A stretch of DNA of 24,462 nt from DATHGT01 sp035317605 (GTDB lineage: Bacteria > Methylomirabilota > Methylomirabilia > Rokubacteriales > CSP1-6). The stretch is taken from the NCBI GenBank assembly GCA_035317605.1, contig DATHGT010000088.1, positions 1-24,462 on the forward strand, read 5' to 3'. Numbering within the stretch: the first letter of the stretch is position 1; every line of letters starts with the position of its first letter. Position numbers and translations under genes: made by a program. This document shows, in pieces, positions 15,613 through 22,280 of the stretch. The notes under the pieces are model-generated. The model was given only the letters and a program-made list of their open reading frames with translations, did not search any database and was not told where the DNA came from.

Positions 15613-16142
15613 TACCCTTCGACCAGGGCCTTGATGAGGTTGCGGGCGGCGGGGGTGGTCCAGTCCCGCGCGCCCTGGATGCGGCCGAGCAGGCGGCCCT
15701 GCCGGTCCACGAGGTACGACGTGGGGGGGCCCCAGACGCCGTAAACCCGGCCGGTGACGTCGCCGGATCCATCGATCAGCACGGGAGCAACGTAACCGCG
15801 ATCCTGGGCCGCCTTTCGAACGGTGTCAGCACTCTCCTGGAAGTTCACGAGCACGACTTCGAGCCCCTTGCCCTTGAACTCCTCGTACAGCCGGTTGACG
15901 GAAGGTAACTCCTTCCGGCAGTCCGGTCACCAGGTGGCCCAGAAGAACAGCAGCAGCACCTTGCCGCGAAAGTCCTCCAGGCGAACGGTTTTGCCGTCGA
16001 TCGACGGCAGCGAGAAGGCCGGCGCCGGCTTCGGCGGCTGGTAGGGCTGGACCTGGAAGCTGGCGAAGTCGGGGGCGGCCCCGGCGCCGCCGACGATCAG
16101 CAGCGCCAGGGCCGTCACGATGATTCCGGTGCGACGAATCAC
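15612..16142 (-). CDS. Exported TlpA/thioredoxin-like selenoprotein with UxxC active site (in-frame TGA read as selenocysteine)
   Basis: A 176-residue protein if TGA at 15929-15927 is read as Sec72. A signal peptide (IRRTGIIVTALALLIVGGAGAA) is followed by a TlpA/AhpC-TSA-type thioredoxin fold: PAFSLPSIDGKTVRLEDFRGKVLLL, FFWATW-U-PDCRKELP, then the cis-proline loop VWGPPTSYLVD. Family members have WATWCxxC, so the TGA replaces the first, nucleophilic cysteine and Cys75 is the resolving partner. These are the only redox residues in the protein. The frame continues for 104 residues after the TGA with full thioredoxin-fold conservation, and a stem-loop follows the TGA at SECIS distance. GTG 16142 overlaps the stop of the selenoperoxiredoxin gene (GTGA). 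A conventional pseudogene reading is unlikely. Confidence 0.9.
15896..15929 (-). promoter_or_regulatory. Sec UGA codon and SECIS-like hairpin in the thioredoxin-like gene
   Basis: The TGA occupies 15929-15927. Starting 9 bases later, CGGAAGG (15917-15911) pairs perfectly with CCTTCCG (15905-15899) around a five-base loop AGTTA (15910-15906). Past one C-U mismatch, two further pairs extend the stem. The loop begins 17 bases after the UGA and contains GU, as expected for bacterial SECIS elements that bind SelB. Folding and SelB binding are not tested. Confidence 0.75.
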
Positions 16143-16684
16143 GAAGAGGCCTTCACCGCTTTCAGCACTTCGTCGGCGTCGAGCAGGTTCAGGGGATTGT
16201 CCATGACCTTGGCGAACTTCACGGTACCGGTCTTGTCGATGATGAAATACGCGCGCTTGGCGTAGCGGTAGACCGGGCTCTTCTCGTCGGTCTGCATGGC
16301 GCCATACGCGGGCAGCATCTGGCGGCGGAAGTCGGAGAGGAGGAGCTGCTTGCTGCCCTGGTCCTTCTGCCACGCGGCGAGGGCGAGGTGGTGATCCGTG
16401 CTGATGCCCACGACCTGGGCACCCAAGGCCTCGAACTGCGGCAGGGCCGCCTCGAAGCCTTTCAGTTCCTTCGTTCAGGTCGGGGTGAACGCGGCGATGA
16501 ACGTGTAGATGACGACGGGCCCCTTCGCCGTCAGCTCGGAGAGCTTGACGGGCTTGCCATCGGGTCCGTTCAGCGCGAACTCGGGCGCCTTCTCACCGAC
16601 GTCGAGCGCGCTCGCCACCCCCACCCAGGCCAGGCCGACCAGGGCGGCGGTCACGATGCTTCTGAGCAGCAGGGAAGTCCGCAT
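16139..16684 (-). CDS. Exported peroxiredoxin selenoprotein, catalytic Sec in TPT-U-TKE (in-frame TGA)
   Basis: A 181-residue protein if TGA at 16477-16475 is read as Sec70. The N-terminus is a signal peptide (MRTSLLLRSIVTAALVGLAW, cleavage near VASA). The mature AhpC/TSA-type domain has LDVGEKAPEFAL, VVIYTFIAAFTPT, then Sec where peroxiredoxins have the peroxidatic Cys in TPxCTKE. Downstream are GAQVVGISTDHHLALAAWQ and RAYFIIDKTGTVKF, including the conserved active-site Arg. Thr67 at position -3 to Sec is kept, whereas the usual proline at -7 is not. There is no cysteine anywhere in the product, so Sec is its only redox centre. ATG 16684 has a GAGGGGG site upstream. It should reduce peroxides outside the cytoplasmic membrane. 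Confidence 0.9.
16433..16477 (-). promoter_or_regulatory. Sec UGA codon and possible SECIS hairpin in the peroxiredoxin gene
   Basis: After the TGA (16477-16475), GAACTG (16468-16463) can pair with CAGTTC (16438-16433). Inside, GGC/GCC and AGG/CCT can pair around a CGGC loop. The apical loop would be about 25 bases after the UGA, within or slightly beyond the usual bacterial range. The structure is less compact than that of the neighbouring gene. Confidence 0.5.
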
Positions 16685-16744
16685 GGTGTCCCCCTCTCGC
16701 GGTTGTTGTCAGCACATCAACGACGCCCGCCGGTGTTCGGTTCC

Positions 16745-16784
16745 GTGGTGACCGGCACCAGGGGTCCCGACCGGCCGTCACCAC
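16745..16784. repeat. Inverted repeat between selenoprotein operon and DUF1015 gene
   Basis: GTGGTGACCGG (16745-16755) faces CCGG (16771-16774) and GTCACCAC (16777-16784) with a 2-base bulge, in the 119-base divergent spacer. It covers the expected -35 region of the plus-strand gene and lies upstream of the peroxiredoxin. It could be an operator or a 5' leader hairpin. Confidence 0.4.
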
Positions 16785-16790
16785 CGATGC

Positions 16791-16796
16791 TACCAT
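16791..16796 (+). promoter_or_regulatory. -10-like element 7 bases before the DUF1015 start (possible leaderless mRNA)
   Basis: TACCAT is followed by 7 bases and GTG 16804. There is no Shine-Dalgarno in the spacer and no convincing -35. Confidence 0.35.
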
Positions 16797-16803
16797 CGCC
16801 GTC

Positions 16804-18018
16804 GTGAAGATTCGGGCGTTTCGGGGCTATCGGTACGGCATCGACCGCGTGAGGGACGTGACCGCCGTGGTGGCGCCGCCCTACGACCAGATTCCGCCCG
16901 ACATGCAGGACCGTCTGCTCGCCATGAGCGCCGACAACATCGTGCGGGTCACGCTGCCGCCGGCCAATCGATACGACGGCGCGCGCGAGACGCTGGATCG
17001 GTGGCTCGCCGCCGGCGTGTGGGGGCGCGAGGAGCGGCCGGCGATCTATCCCTACGAACAGACGTACACGGTGGGCGGGGTCGCCATCACCCGCCTGGGG
17101 TTCATCGCGCTGGGCGCCGTGACCGACTACGCCGACAAGATCGTGTTGCCCCACGAGCGCACGCACTCCGGACCCAAGCAGGACCGGATGCGCCTGCTCG
17201 AGGCGACCGGGGCCGACGTCGGGCTGCTCTTCATGCTCGTCCCCGACCCCGAGGGGACGCTGCGCGCGATCACCGCGCCGGCGGGACCGCCGATCGCAGA
17301 GGCGCGCGACCTCAAGGGCGAGCGCCATCGCCTCTGGCGGATCACCGATCCCGACGTGATCGACCGGGTCGTCACGCTGACGTCGCCCAGGTGGACGATC
17401 ATCGCCGACGGCCATCATCGCTACGAGACGGCCGTCGAGTACGCGCGCCGGCATCCGGACGCTTCCGACAAGCTGATGGCATTCTTCACGCTGGAGGCGC
17501 CGGGCCTGACGATCCTGCCGAACCATCGGTTGATCCACGACGTCGCCGACTTCTCGCTCGACGATCTCGCGCGACGCGCGCGACCCTGGTTCGAGGCGAC
17601 GCCGCTCGACGATCCGTCGGCGTTTCGCCCGACCAACCGGACCCTCGGGGTGGTGAGCGCGGAGCGCGCGGCGGCGCTCACGCTGCGCGACGGCGCGTTC
17701 GACGCCCTGCCGTGGCCCGCCGGCACCTCGCGGGCCTGGCGTGAGCTGGCCGTCTCGATCCTCCACGAGGGCGTGTTGCGCCCGCTGCTCGACATCACCG
17801 ACGCCAAGCTGGACGCCCGCGCCAACGTCGAATACACGCCGGATCAGGCCGAGGCCGTCCGCCTGGTGCGCGCCGGCCAATACCAGGCCGCGTTCCTCAT
17901 CGCCCCGACGACGCCCGAGGAGCTCCAGGCCGTCGTGCGGGGCGGCGAGCTGATGCCGCAGAAGTCCACCCACTTCTATCCGAAGCTCCTCGACGGCCTG
18001 GTCTTTCACCGGTACTGA
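16804..18018 (+). CDS. DUF1015 family protein
   Basis: A 404-residue cytoplasmic protein of the conserved DUF1015 family (COG4198). The N-terminus MKIRAFRGYRY and VVAPPYDQIP (about 22-31) and the motif IIADGHHRYETA (DGHHR at 202-206) are its hallmarks. The remainder includes LPHERTHSGPKQDRMRLLEA and a C-terminal FLIAPTTPEELQAVVRGGE segment ending in MPQKSTHFYPKLLDGLV. The biochemical role of this family is not securely established to my knowledge; the invariant DGHHR suggests an active site. It is divergent from the selenoprotein pair, with an inverted repeat between them, and no serine-biosynthesis gene lies next to it here. Confidence 0.9.
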   Translation: MKIRAFRGYRYGIDRVRDVTAVVAPPYDQIPPDMQDRLLAMSADNIVRVTLPPANRYDGARETLDRWLAAGVWGREERPAIYPYEQTYTVGGVAITRLGFIALGAVTDYADKIVLPHERTHSGPKQDRMRLLEATGADVGLLFMLVPDPEGTLRAITAPAGPPIAEARDLKGERHRLWRITDPDVIDRVVTLTSPRWTIIADGHHRYETAVEYARRHPDASDKLMAFFTLEAPGLTILPNHRLIHDVADFSLDDLARRARPWFEATPLDDPSAFRPTNRTLGVVSAERAAALTLRDGAFDALPWPAGTSRAWRELAVSILHEGVLRPLLDITDAKLDARANVEYTPDQAEAVRLVRAGQYQAAFLIAPTTPEELQAVVRGGELMPQKSTHFYPKLLDGLVFHRY

Positions 18019-18035
18019 CACGACGCCCTCGGTGT

Positions 18036-18064
18036 TTGACACCCCGGTATCCGCGCTGTATCAA
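18036..18064 (+). promoter_or_regulatory. Candidate sigma-70-type promoter of a small secreted protein
   Basis: A perfect TTGACA (18036-18041) is 17 bases from TATCAA (18059-18064). The transcript would begin near 18070, at the AGGAGG ribosome binding site (18070-18075) that serves TTG 18082. Confidence 0.6.
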
Positions 18065-18081
18065 GGGGCAGGAGGAAGGCC

Positions 18082-18417
18082 TTGCGCATCAAGCTTTCGA
18101 TGGCGATCGGCGGGATCGCTCTCCTGTTGGCGAACGCGGGACCGGTGACGGCTCAGACGGCCGGTCCGAAGACCGGCGGTTTGAAGTCCGGCGAGTACGC
18201 GTGCTTTGGCAGCGGTGGGCGGATTCTGATCGGGCTCGGCTTCAAGGTGCAGCCGGGTGGACGATACACCGACCTCGACGGCAAGAACCCCGGCACCTAC
18301 TCGGCGAGCGGCGACCAAGTGATCTTTCGCGGTGGTCACCTGGACGGCCAAACCGGCCGCGACCTGAAGGACAACAAGTTCCGGGTCGGCACGATGGCGA
18401 GCTGCGAACCTTCCTGA
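18082..18417 (+). CDS. Small secreted hypothetical protein
   Basis: A 111-residue protein with a clear signal peptide (RIKLSMAIGGIALLLANAG, cleavage near VTAQ). The mature part is small and Gly-rich, with GEYACFGSGGRILIGLGFKV, GRYTDLDGKNPGTYS, and a C-terminal ASCEPS. Its two cysteines (ACF and SCE) could form one disulfide. The pattern resembles small beta-rich secreted domains, but I do not recognise a family. TTG at 18082 is supported by AGGAGG 6 bases upstream and a good promoter. The next gene starts 19 bases after its stop, so co-transcription with the amidohydrolase is possible. Confidence 0.8.
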   Translation: MRIKLSMAIGGIALLLANAGPVTAQTAGPKTGGLKSGEYACFGSGGRILIGLGFKVQPGGRYTDLDGKNPGTYSASGDQVIFRGGHLDGQTGRDLKDNKFRVGTMASCEPS

Positions 18418-18436
18418 GAACCGGTGGAGGTGCGAC

Positions 18437-19636
18437 ATGGCACGTGACGGCTATCTGATCCTCGACAGCGACCTGCACATGATGGAGCCCGACGACCTGT
18501 GGGCCCGGTACCTCGAGGGGCCACACCGGGCGAACCTGCCGAAATTCTTCGGCGGTCAGCAGCGACAGCTCAGCGTGAGTACGGAGGACAAGGGCCACGC
18601 CGACACCATCATGGGCATGGAAGTCGCGGGGCTCGCGATTCCCGCGCACGGCAAGGCGGCGGGGGCCACCGCGTCCAGCCGCGAGCTGCGGCGGCGGAGC
18701 CGTTCGCGCCATCCGCACTTCCAGGTCGCGCGCGGCGCCGGCTTCGACCCGGAGTCCACGCTGATCGCCATGGACATCGAGGGCGTGGACGTCGCCGTCA
18801 TGTACGGCACCCGCGGACGGCAGATCCTGATGCACGACGACCTCGAGCCGGCCTACGCGGCCGCCCTGGCCCGCGCCTACAACAACTGGGCGGCCGACTA
18901 CTGCAAGGGCCGGCCGGAGCGGCTGAAGTTCGCGGCCCAGATCGCTATGCACCACATCCCCTCGGCGGTCGAGGAAGCCCGGCGGTGCGTGAGCGAGTTG
19001 GGAGCCGTCGCGGTCATCGGCACCCCGAACCCCGTCAACGGTCAGCACCTGCACGACGAAGCGTGCGACCCGCTGTGGAGCGCGCTCGAGGAGCTGAACG
19101 TGCCGATCGGCTTCCATCCGACCGGCAACACGTCGCTGAAGGACGACGCCGGCCGACGCTACGTCGGTCACGCCAACTTCCACCCGATCGCCCACGCCAT
19201 CCGCAACCCGGTCGAGCTGATGGGCGCCATCGCCAGCATGACCACCGGCGGCATCATGGAGCGCCATCCGCGGCTGCGCGCGGCGTTTCTCGAAGGCACC
19301 GCGGGCTGGCTCTACTGGTGGCTGTGGCGTCTCGACGATCAGTGGGAGAAGTTCGGTCCGGGCTGCGAGCACCAGCTCGCGATGCCGCCCAGCGAGTACT
19401 TCAAGCGCCAGTGCTACATCGCCCTCGACGTCGACGAGGAGCCCGCGGTGGACGTCGTCGACAAGATGGGCGCCGACTACTTCGTGGTCTCCACGGACTA
19501 TCCGCACTCGGACGGCGCGTTCCCCGAGGCCATGCACCAGTTCTTCGGCCTGCCGTTCAGCGCCGACGTCCGGAAGAAGATCCTCTGGGACAACTGCGCG
19601 CGCCTCTACAACATCGCCGCCCCCGCGCGCCGCTGA
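18437..19636 (+). CDS. Amidohydrolase family 2 (ACMSD-like) metal-dependent hydrolase
   Basis: A 399-residue TIM-barrel enzyme of the amidohydrolase 2 family (PF04909), which includes ACMSD and gamma-resorcylate decarboxylases. The N-terminal metal motif is ILDSDLHMMEPDDLW (Asp10, His14). Later come VDVAVMYGTRG, NNWAADYCKGRPERLKF, the metal-binding His in GFHPTGN, and the C-terminal STDYPHSDGAFPEA with the catalytic Asp. Members hydrolyse or decarboxylate cyclic or aromatic substrates; the actual one cannot be told. GGAGG lies 7 bases before ATG 18437. A strong hairpin separates it from the next gene. Confidence 0.93.
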   Translation: MARDGYLILDSDLHMMEPDDLWARYLEGPHRANLPKFFGGQQRQLSVSTEDKGHADTIMGMEVAGLAIPAHGKAAGATASSRELRRRSRSRHPHFQVARGAGFDPESTLIAMDIEGVDVAVMYGTRGRQILMHDDLEPAYAAALARAYNNWAADYCKGRPERLKFAAQIAMHHIPSAVEEARRCVSELGAVAVIGTPNPVNGQHLHDEACDPLWSALEELNVPIGFHPTGNTSLKDDAGRRYVGHANFHPIAHAIRNPVELMGAIASMTTGGIMERHPRLRAAFLEGTAGWLYWWLWRLDDQWEKFGPGCEHQLAMPPSEYFKRQCYIALDVDEEPAVDVVDKMGADYFVVSTDYPHSDGAFPEAMHQFFGLPFSADVRKKILWDNCARLYNIAAPARR

Positions 19637-19665
19637 TAAACGACACGTAGGTCGCGACTCACCGA

Positions 19666-19691
19666 CATGGGGGCCCTTCGCGGCCCCCATG
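19666..19691 (+). terminator. Terminator-like hairpin after the amidohydrolase
   Basis: A 10-base perfect stem CATGGGGGCC / GGCCCCCATG with a 6-base loop, 29 bases after the amidohydrolase stop. No U tract follows. It suggests at least partial separation from the downstream Gfo/Idh/MocA gene. Confidence 0.6.
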
Positions 19692-19713
19692 CTCATCACA
19701 CCTGGAGGTTCTG

Positions 19714-20814
19714 ATGGCTGACAAGATTCGCGTGGGAATCGTGGGAGCGACCGTGACACAGGGTGGCAGCGGCTGGGGCGCCAACGCCCACGTCCCCGCC
19801 TTGAAGGCTCTGCCCAATTACGAATTGAAGGCGGTCTGCACCTCGCACGAGGACACCGCCAAGGCCTCGGCCGCGGCCTTCGGCGCCGAGCGGGCCTTCC
19901 ACCGGTTCAGCGACATGACGGCGGCCCCGGACGTCGATCTGATCGTGGTCTGCGTGCGGGTGCCCGGTCACCGGGACCTGGTCGTCGCCGCTCTGCAGGC
20001 GGGAAAGGCGGCGTTCTGCGAGTGGCCGCTCGGCAAGACGCTGGCCGAGGCGGAGGAGATGGCGGGTCTCGCCACCCAGCGCTCGCTGAAGAGCGCCGTC
20101 GGTCTGCAGGCCCGCAGCGAGCCCGCGATCCTGTACGCGCGCGATCTCATCCGGGAGGGCTACATCGGCGAAGTGCTCACCGCGAACCTGACGACCTCCG
20201 CTCAAGCGCAGCTCCAGCGTGGTCCCGGCCGCATCTGGCAGGGCGTCCGCGCCAACGGCGCCAACCCACTCACGATCGCGGGCGGCCACGCCATCGACGC
20301 GATGTGCGCCGTGCTCGGCGAGTTCGCCGAGGTCTCCGCGCGCGTGTCGACCCGAATCCCGGAGTGGCGCAACCTCGAGGGAGCGCCGGTCAAGGTCGAC
20401 GCGCCCGACTGCATCAACGTGGTCGGCCGTCTGGCGAGCAACGCCGAGGTGTCGGTCAACATCGCGACCGTGCCCTCGAATCCCGGCGGAAACCGGCTGG
20501 AGATCTATGGGCGTGAAGGCGCGCTGCTGATCAGCGCGAAAGGCGCGCTGAGCCTCGGACCGTGCCAGATCCAGGCGGGCCGAGGCAAGGAGCCCATGGC
20601 CGCGATGCCGATCCCGCCCAAGTACAAGCTCGTTCCCGAGGCCACGCCGGCCGGCCAGCCCTACAACGTCGCCCAGGCCTACGCGCGCATGGCCGACGCG
20701 CTCCGCGGCGGCCCGTCCTTCGACGTCGATTTCAACCTCGCCGTCCAGCGCCACAAGCTGATCGACGCGATCGAGAGGTCGTCCGCCACCGGCCGCTCCG
20801 TGAGCTTGGTGTAG
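19714..20814 (+). CDS. Gfo/Idh/MocA family protein, Gal80-like (EWP in place of EKP)
   Basis: A 366-residue protein with an N-terminal Rossmann fold (IRVGIVGATVTQGGSGWGANAH, residues 5-26) and a Gfo/Idh/MocA C-terminal domain. The motif that is normally EKP reads CEWPLGKT (Glu103-Trp104-Pro105), so the lysine used in catalysis is missing. The pattern of GLQARSEPAILYARDLI with REGYIGEV, then GGHAIDAM and the end segment HKLIDAIERSS, resembles fungal Gal80, an NAD(P)-binding regulator that as I recall also has EW here. It may therefore be a non-classical oxidoreductase or a binding protein. CTGGAGG lies 7 bases before ATG 19714. Terminator-like hairpins flank it on both sides. Confidence 0.9.
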   Translation: MADKIRVGIVGATVTQGGSGWGANAHVPALKALPNYELKAVCTSHEDTAKASAAAFGAERAFHRFSDMTAAPDVDLIVVCVRVPGHRDLVVAALQAGKAAFCEWPLGKTLAEAEEMAGLATQRSLKSAVGLQARSEPAILYARDLIREGYIGEVLTANLTTSAQAQLQRGPGRIWQGVRANGANPLTIAGGHAIDAMCAVLGEFAEVSARVSTRIPEWRNLEGAPVKVDAPDCINVVGRLASNAEVSVNIATVPSNPGGNRLEIYGREGALLISAKGALSLGPCQIQAGRGKEPMAAMPIPPKYKLVPEATPAGQPYNVAQAYARMADALRGGPSFDVDFNLAVQRHKLIDAIERSSATGRSVSLV

Positions 20815-20819
20815 TTCGA

Positions 20820-20840
20820 GAGGGGGGCAAGGCCCCCCTC
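20820..20840. terminator. Bidirectional terminator hairpin
   Basis: GAGGGGGG (20820-20827) pairs with CCCCCCTC (20833-20840) around CAAGG, midway between the convergent Gfo/Idh/MocA and dienelactone hydrolase stop codons. U tracts are weak. Confidence 0.65.
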
Positions 20841-20846
20841 CGAGTT

Positions 20847-21734
20847 CTACGCCAGGTGCTTCTTGAAGAACGCGATCGTGCGCTCCCAGGCGAGCTTGGC
20901 TGACGGCTCGTGGTAGCGCGGGGTGGAGTTGTTGTGGAAGCCGTGCTGGGTTCCGGGATAGATGTGCATTTCGTACTGGACGTTGTGCGTCTTCAGCGCG
21001 GTCTCGTAGGCGGGCCACATCGCGTTGATACGATCGTCGGTCTCGGCGTATTGGATCAGCAGCGCTGACTTGATGGCCGACACGCGCTCGGTCTCGGCCG
21101 CCGCGCCGTAGAACGGCACGCCCGCGCGCATGTCGGCGCCGAGCGTCGCGGCCAGGAAGTTCGTGGTGCTGCCGCCCCAGCAGAAGCCCGTCACGCCAAG
21201 CTTCCCCGTGGACGATGCGTTGGCCTTCAGGAAGCGCGCGCTGTTGACCATGTCCGTGCGCAGCTTGGCCTGGTCGAGGCCAGCCTGCAGCTTGCGGCCG
21301 TCGTCGTCGTTGCCGGGGTAGCCGCCGACCGGGAAGAGCCCGTCGGGAGCGAGGGCGACGAACCGTTCGGTCGCGACCCGGCGAGCCACGTCCTCGATGT
21401 ACGGGTTGAGCCCGCGGTTCTCGTGGATCACCAGGACGGCGGGGAATGGCCCGTTGTCGTTCGGCTGCACCAGGTAGCCGCGCATGGTGCCGGAGGTGCC
21501 GCCGGGCGAGGGGTACGTCACGTAGCGCGCGATGATCCGCTGGTCGGTGAAGGAGATCGTCTGGGCCTGGGCGTACCGCGGCAACAGCGCCTGGGCCATG
21601 GCCAGCCCGCCGACCGTCAACACGCTCGCCCGCTGGAGGAACTCGCGCCGGTCGATCCCCCCGTGGCAGTACTCGTCGTAGAGCTCGAACACACGCTGGT
21701 CGATCTCGACCTGAGTCAGCGGCTGCTCGGTCAT
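20847..21734 (-). CDS. Tat-exported dienelactone hydrolase family protein (YghX-like)
   Basis: A 295-residue alpha/beta hydrolase with a twin-arginine signal near residues 28-57 (DRREFLQRAS plus a hydrophobic VLTVGGLAMAQALL) preceded by an acidic N-terminal extension, as in YghX-type proteins. The dienelactone hydrolase core shows HENRG with Glu105, GFCWGG with nucleophile Cys185, Asp233 or Asp234 in ETDDRI, and His264 in QHGFHN, which together are the family's Cys-Asp-His triad plus the activating Glu. It should act in the periplasm as a folded enzyme. AAGGAGGG lies 5 bases before ATG 21734, and TACAAT (minus strand, 21765-21760) may be its -10. Confidence 0.93.
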   Translation of the reverse strand: MTEQPLTQVEIDQRVFELYDEYCHGGIDRREFLQRASVLTVGGLAMAQALLPRYAQAQTISFTDQRIIARYVTYPSPGGTSGTMRGYLVQPNDNGPFPAVLVIHENRGLNPYIEDVARRVATERFVALAPDGLFPVGGYPGNDDDGRKLQAGLDQAKLRTDMVNSARFLKANASSTGKLGVTGFCWGGSTTNFLAATLGADMRAGVPFYGAAAETERVSAIKSALLIQYAETDDRINAMWPAYETALKTHNVQYEMHIYPGTQHGFHNNSTPRYHEPSAKLAWERTIAFFKKHLA

Positions 21735-21759
21735 GGTGCCCTCCTTCGCTCGAGGCGCG

Positions 21760-21765
21760 ATTGTA
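21760..21765 (-). promoter_or_regulatory. Candidate -10 element of the dienelactone hydrolase gene
   Basis: TACAAT on the minus strand lies 25 bases before ATG 21734, giving a short leader that includes the AAGGAGGG ribosome binding site. No clear -35 is visible. Confidence 0.35.
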
Positions 21766-21796
21766 GCTCACGTCGCGCCCGGCGAAGGAGTCGGTG

Positions 21797-22192
21797 TCAG
21801 CCGCGGGTGGCGGCGGAGGCCTCCGTGTCGTAGATGCCCCAGAAGCGAGTGACCTTGCCGCCCCGCACCGTGAACACGTGGACCCACTCGGTCTCGAAGA
21901 CCCTGCCGCCCGGGCGCGCCGCCGTGCGCTCCCAGCCGATGACGGTGACGTGCTCGCCGCCGTCGATGAACTCGCGCGGCTCGAACGCCTGGATGTCGTC
22001 GACCTCCGCGATGGCGGCGAACCACCGGGCGACCTCGCCCTTGGTCTTCCACGCGCCCGTGTAGGGCAACCGCTTGGCTCCCTGGAACCGCCAATCCACC
22101 TGGTCCGCCACGAGGTTCAGCACCCCCGGCACATCGCGGCGCCCGAACGCCTCATACGCCTGCTTGACGACTTCCACCGCCGCTGCGCTCAT
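21797..22192 (-). CDS. SnoaL-like/NTF2-fold protein
   Basis: A 131-residue cone-shaped NTF2-fold protein of the SnoaL/ketosteroid-isomerase-like group. The typical order is visible: an N-terminal helix (VEVVKQAYEAFGRRDVPGVLNLVAD), VDWRFQGAKRLPYTGAWKTKGEVARWFAAI, then strands HVTVIGWERTAA, EWVHVFTVRGGKVTRFWGIYDTEA. Such proteins may be isomerases, cyclases, hydrolases or ligand-binding proteins, so no reaction is assigned. GGGAGG lies 7 bases before ATG 22192. It follows the same direction as the dienelactone hydrolase gene 62 bases away. Nothing but a short spacer lies on either side. Confidence 0.88.
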   Translation of the reverse strand: MSAAAVEVVKQAYEAFGRRDVPGVLNLVADQVDWRFQGAKRLPYTGAWKTKGEVARWFAAIAEVDDIQAFEPREFIDGGEHVTVIGWERTAARPGGRVFETEWVHVFTVRGGKVTRFWGIYDTEASAATRG

Positions 22193-22280
22193 CTCGGTCC
22201 TCCCGCTTTCGTGATCGACTGCTCGTCTCTTCTTACGAAGGGAAGGCGCCCGGCGGATGTGGTGGCGGGAAGCGCGATGC

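Noticed and set aside
15612..16684. Reading the two TGA-interrupted genes as pseudogenes or sequencing errors
   Set aside because: Both TGAs fall on the catalytic cysteine codon, both frames stay open and conserved afterwards, and hairpins follow both. Random decay would not choose these two codons.
16717..18042. Long minus-strand open frame opposite the DUF1015 gene
   Set aside because: It mirrors codon positions of a convincing plus-strand gene and its translation is Arg/Gly/Val-rich low-information sequence, a usual effect of high GC.
19696..21771. 691-codon minus-strand open frame spanning two real genes
   Set aside because: It runs through the dienelactone hydrolase gene in another frame and antisense to the Gfo/Idh/MocA gene; no domain is recognisable.
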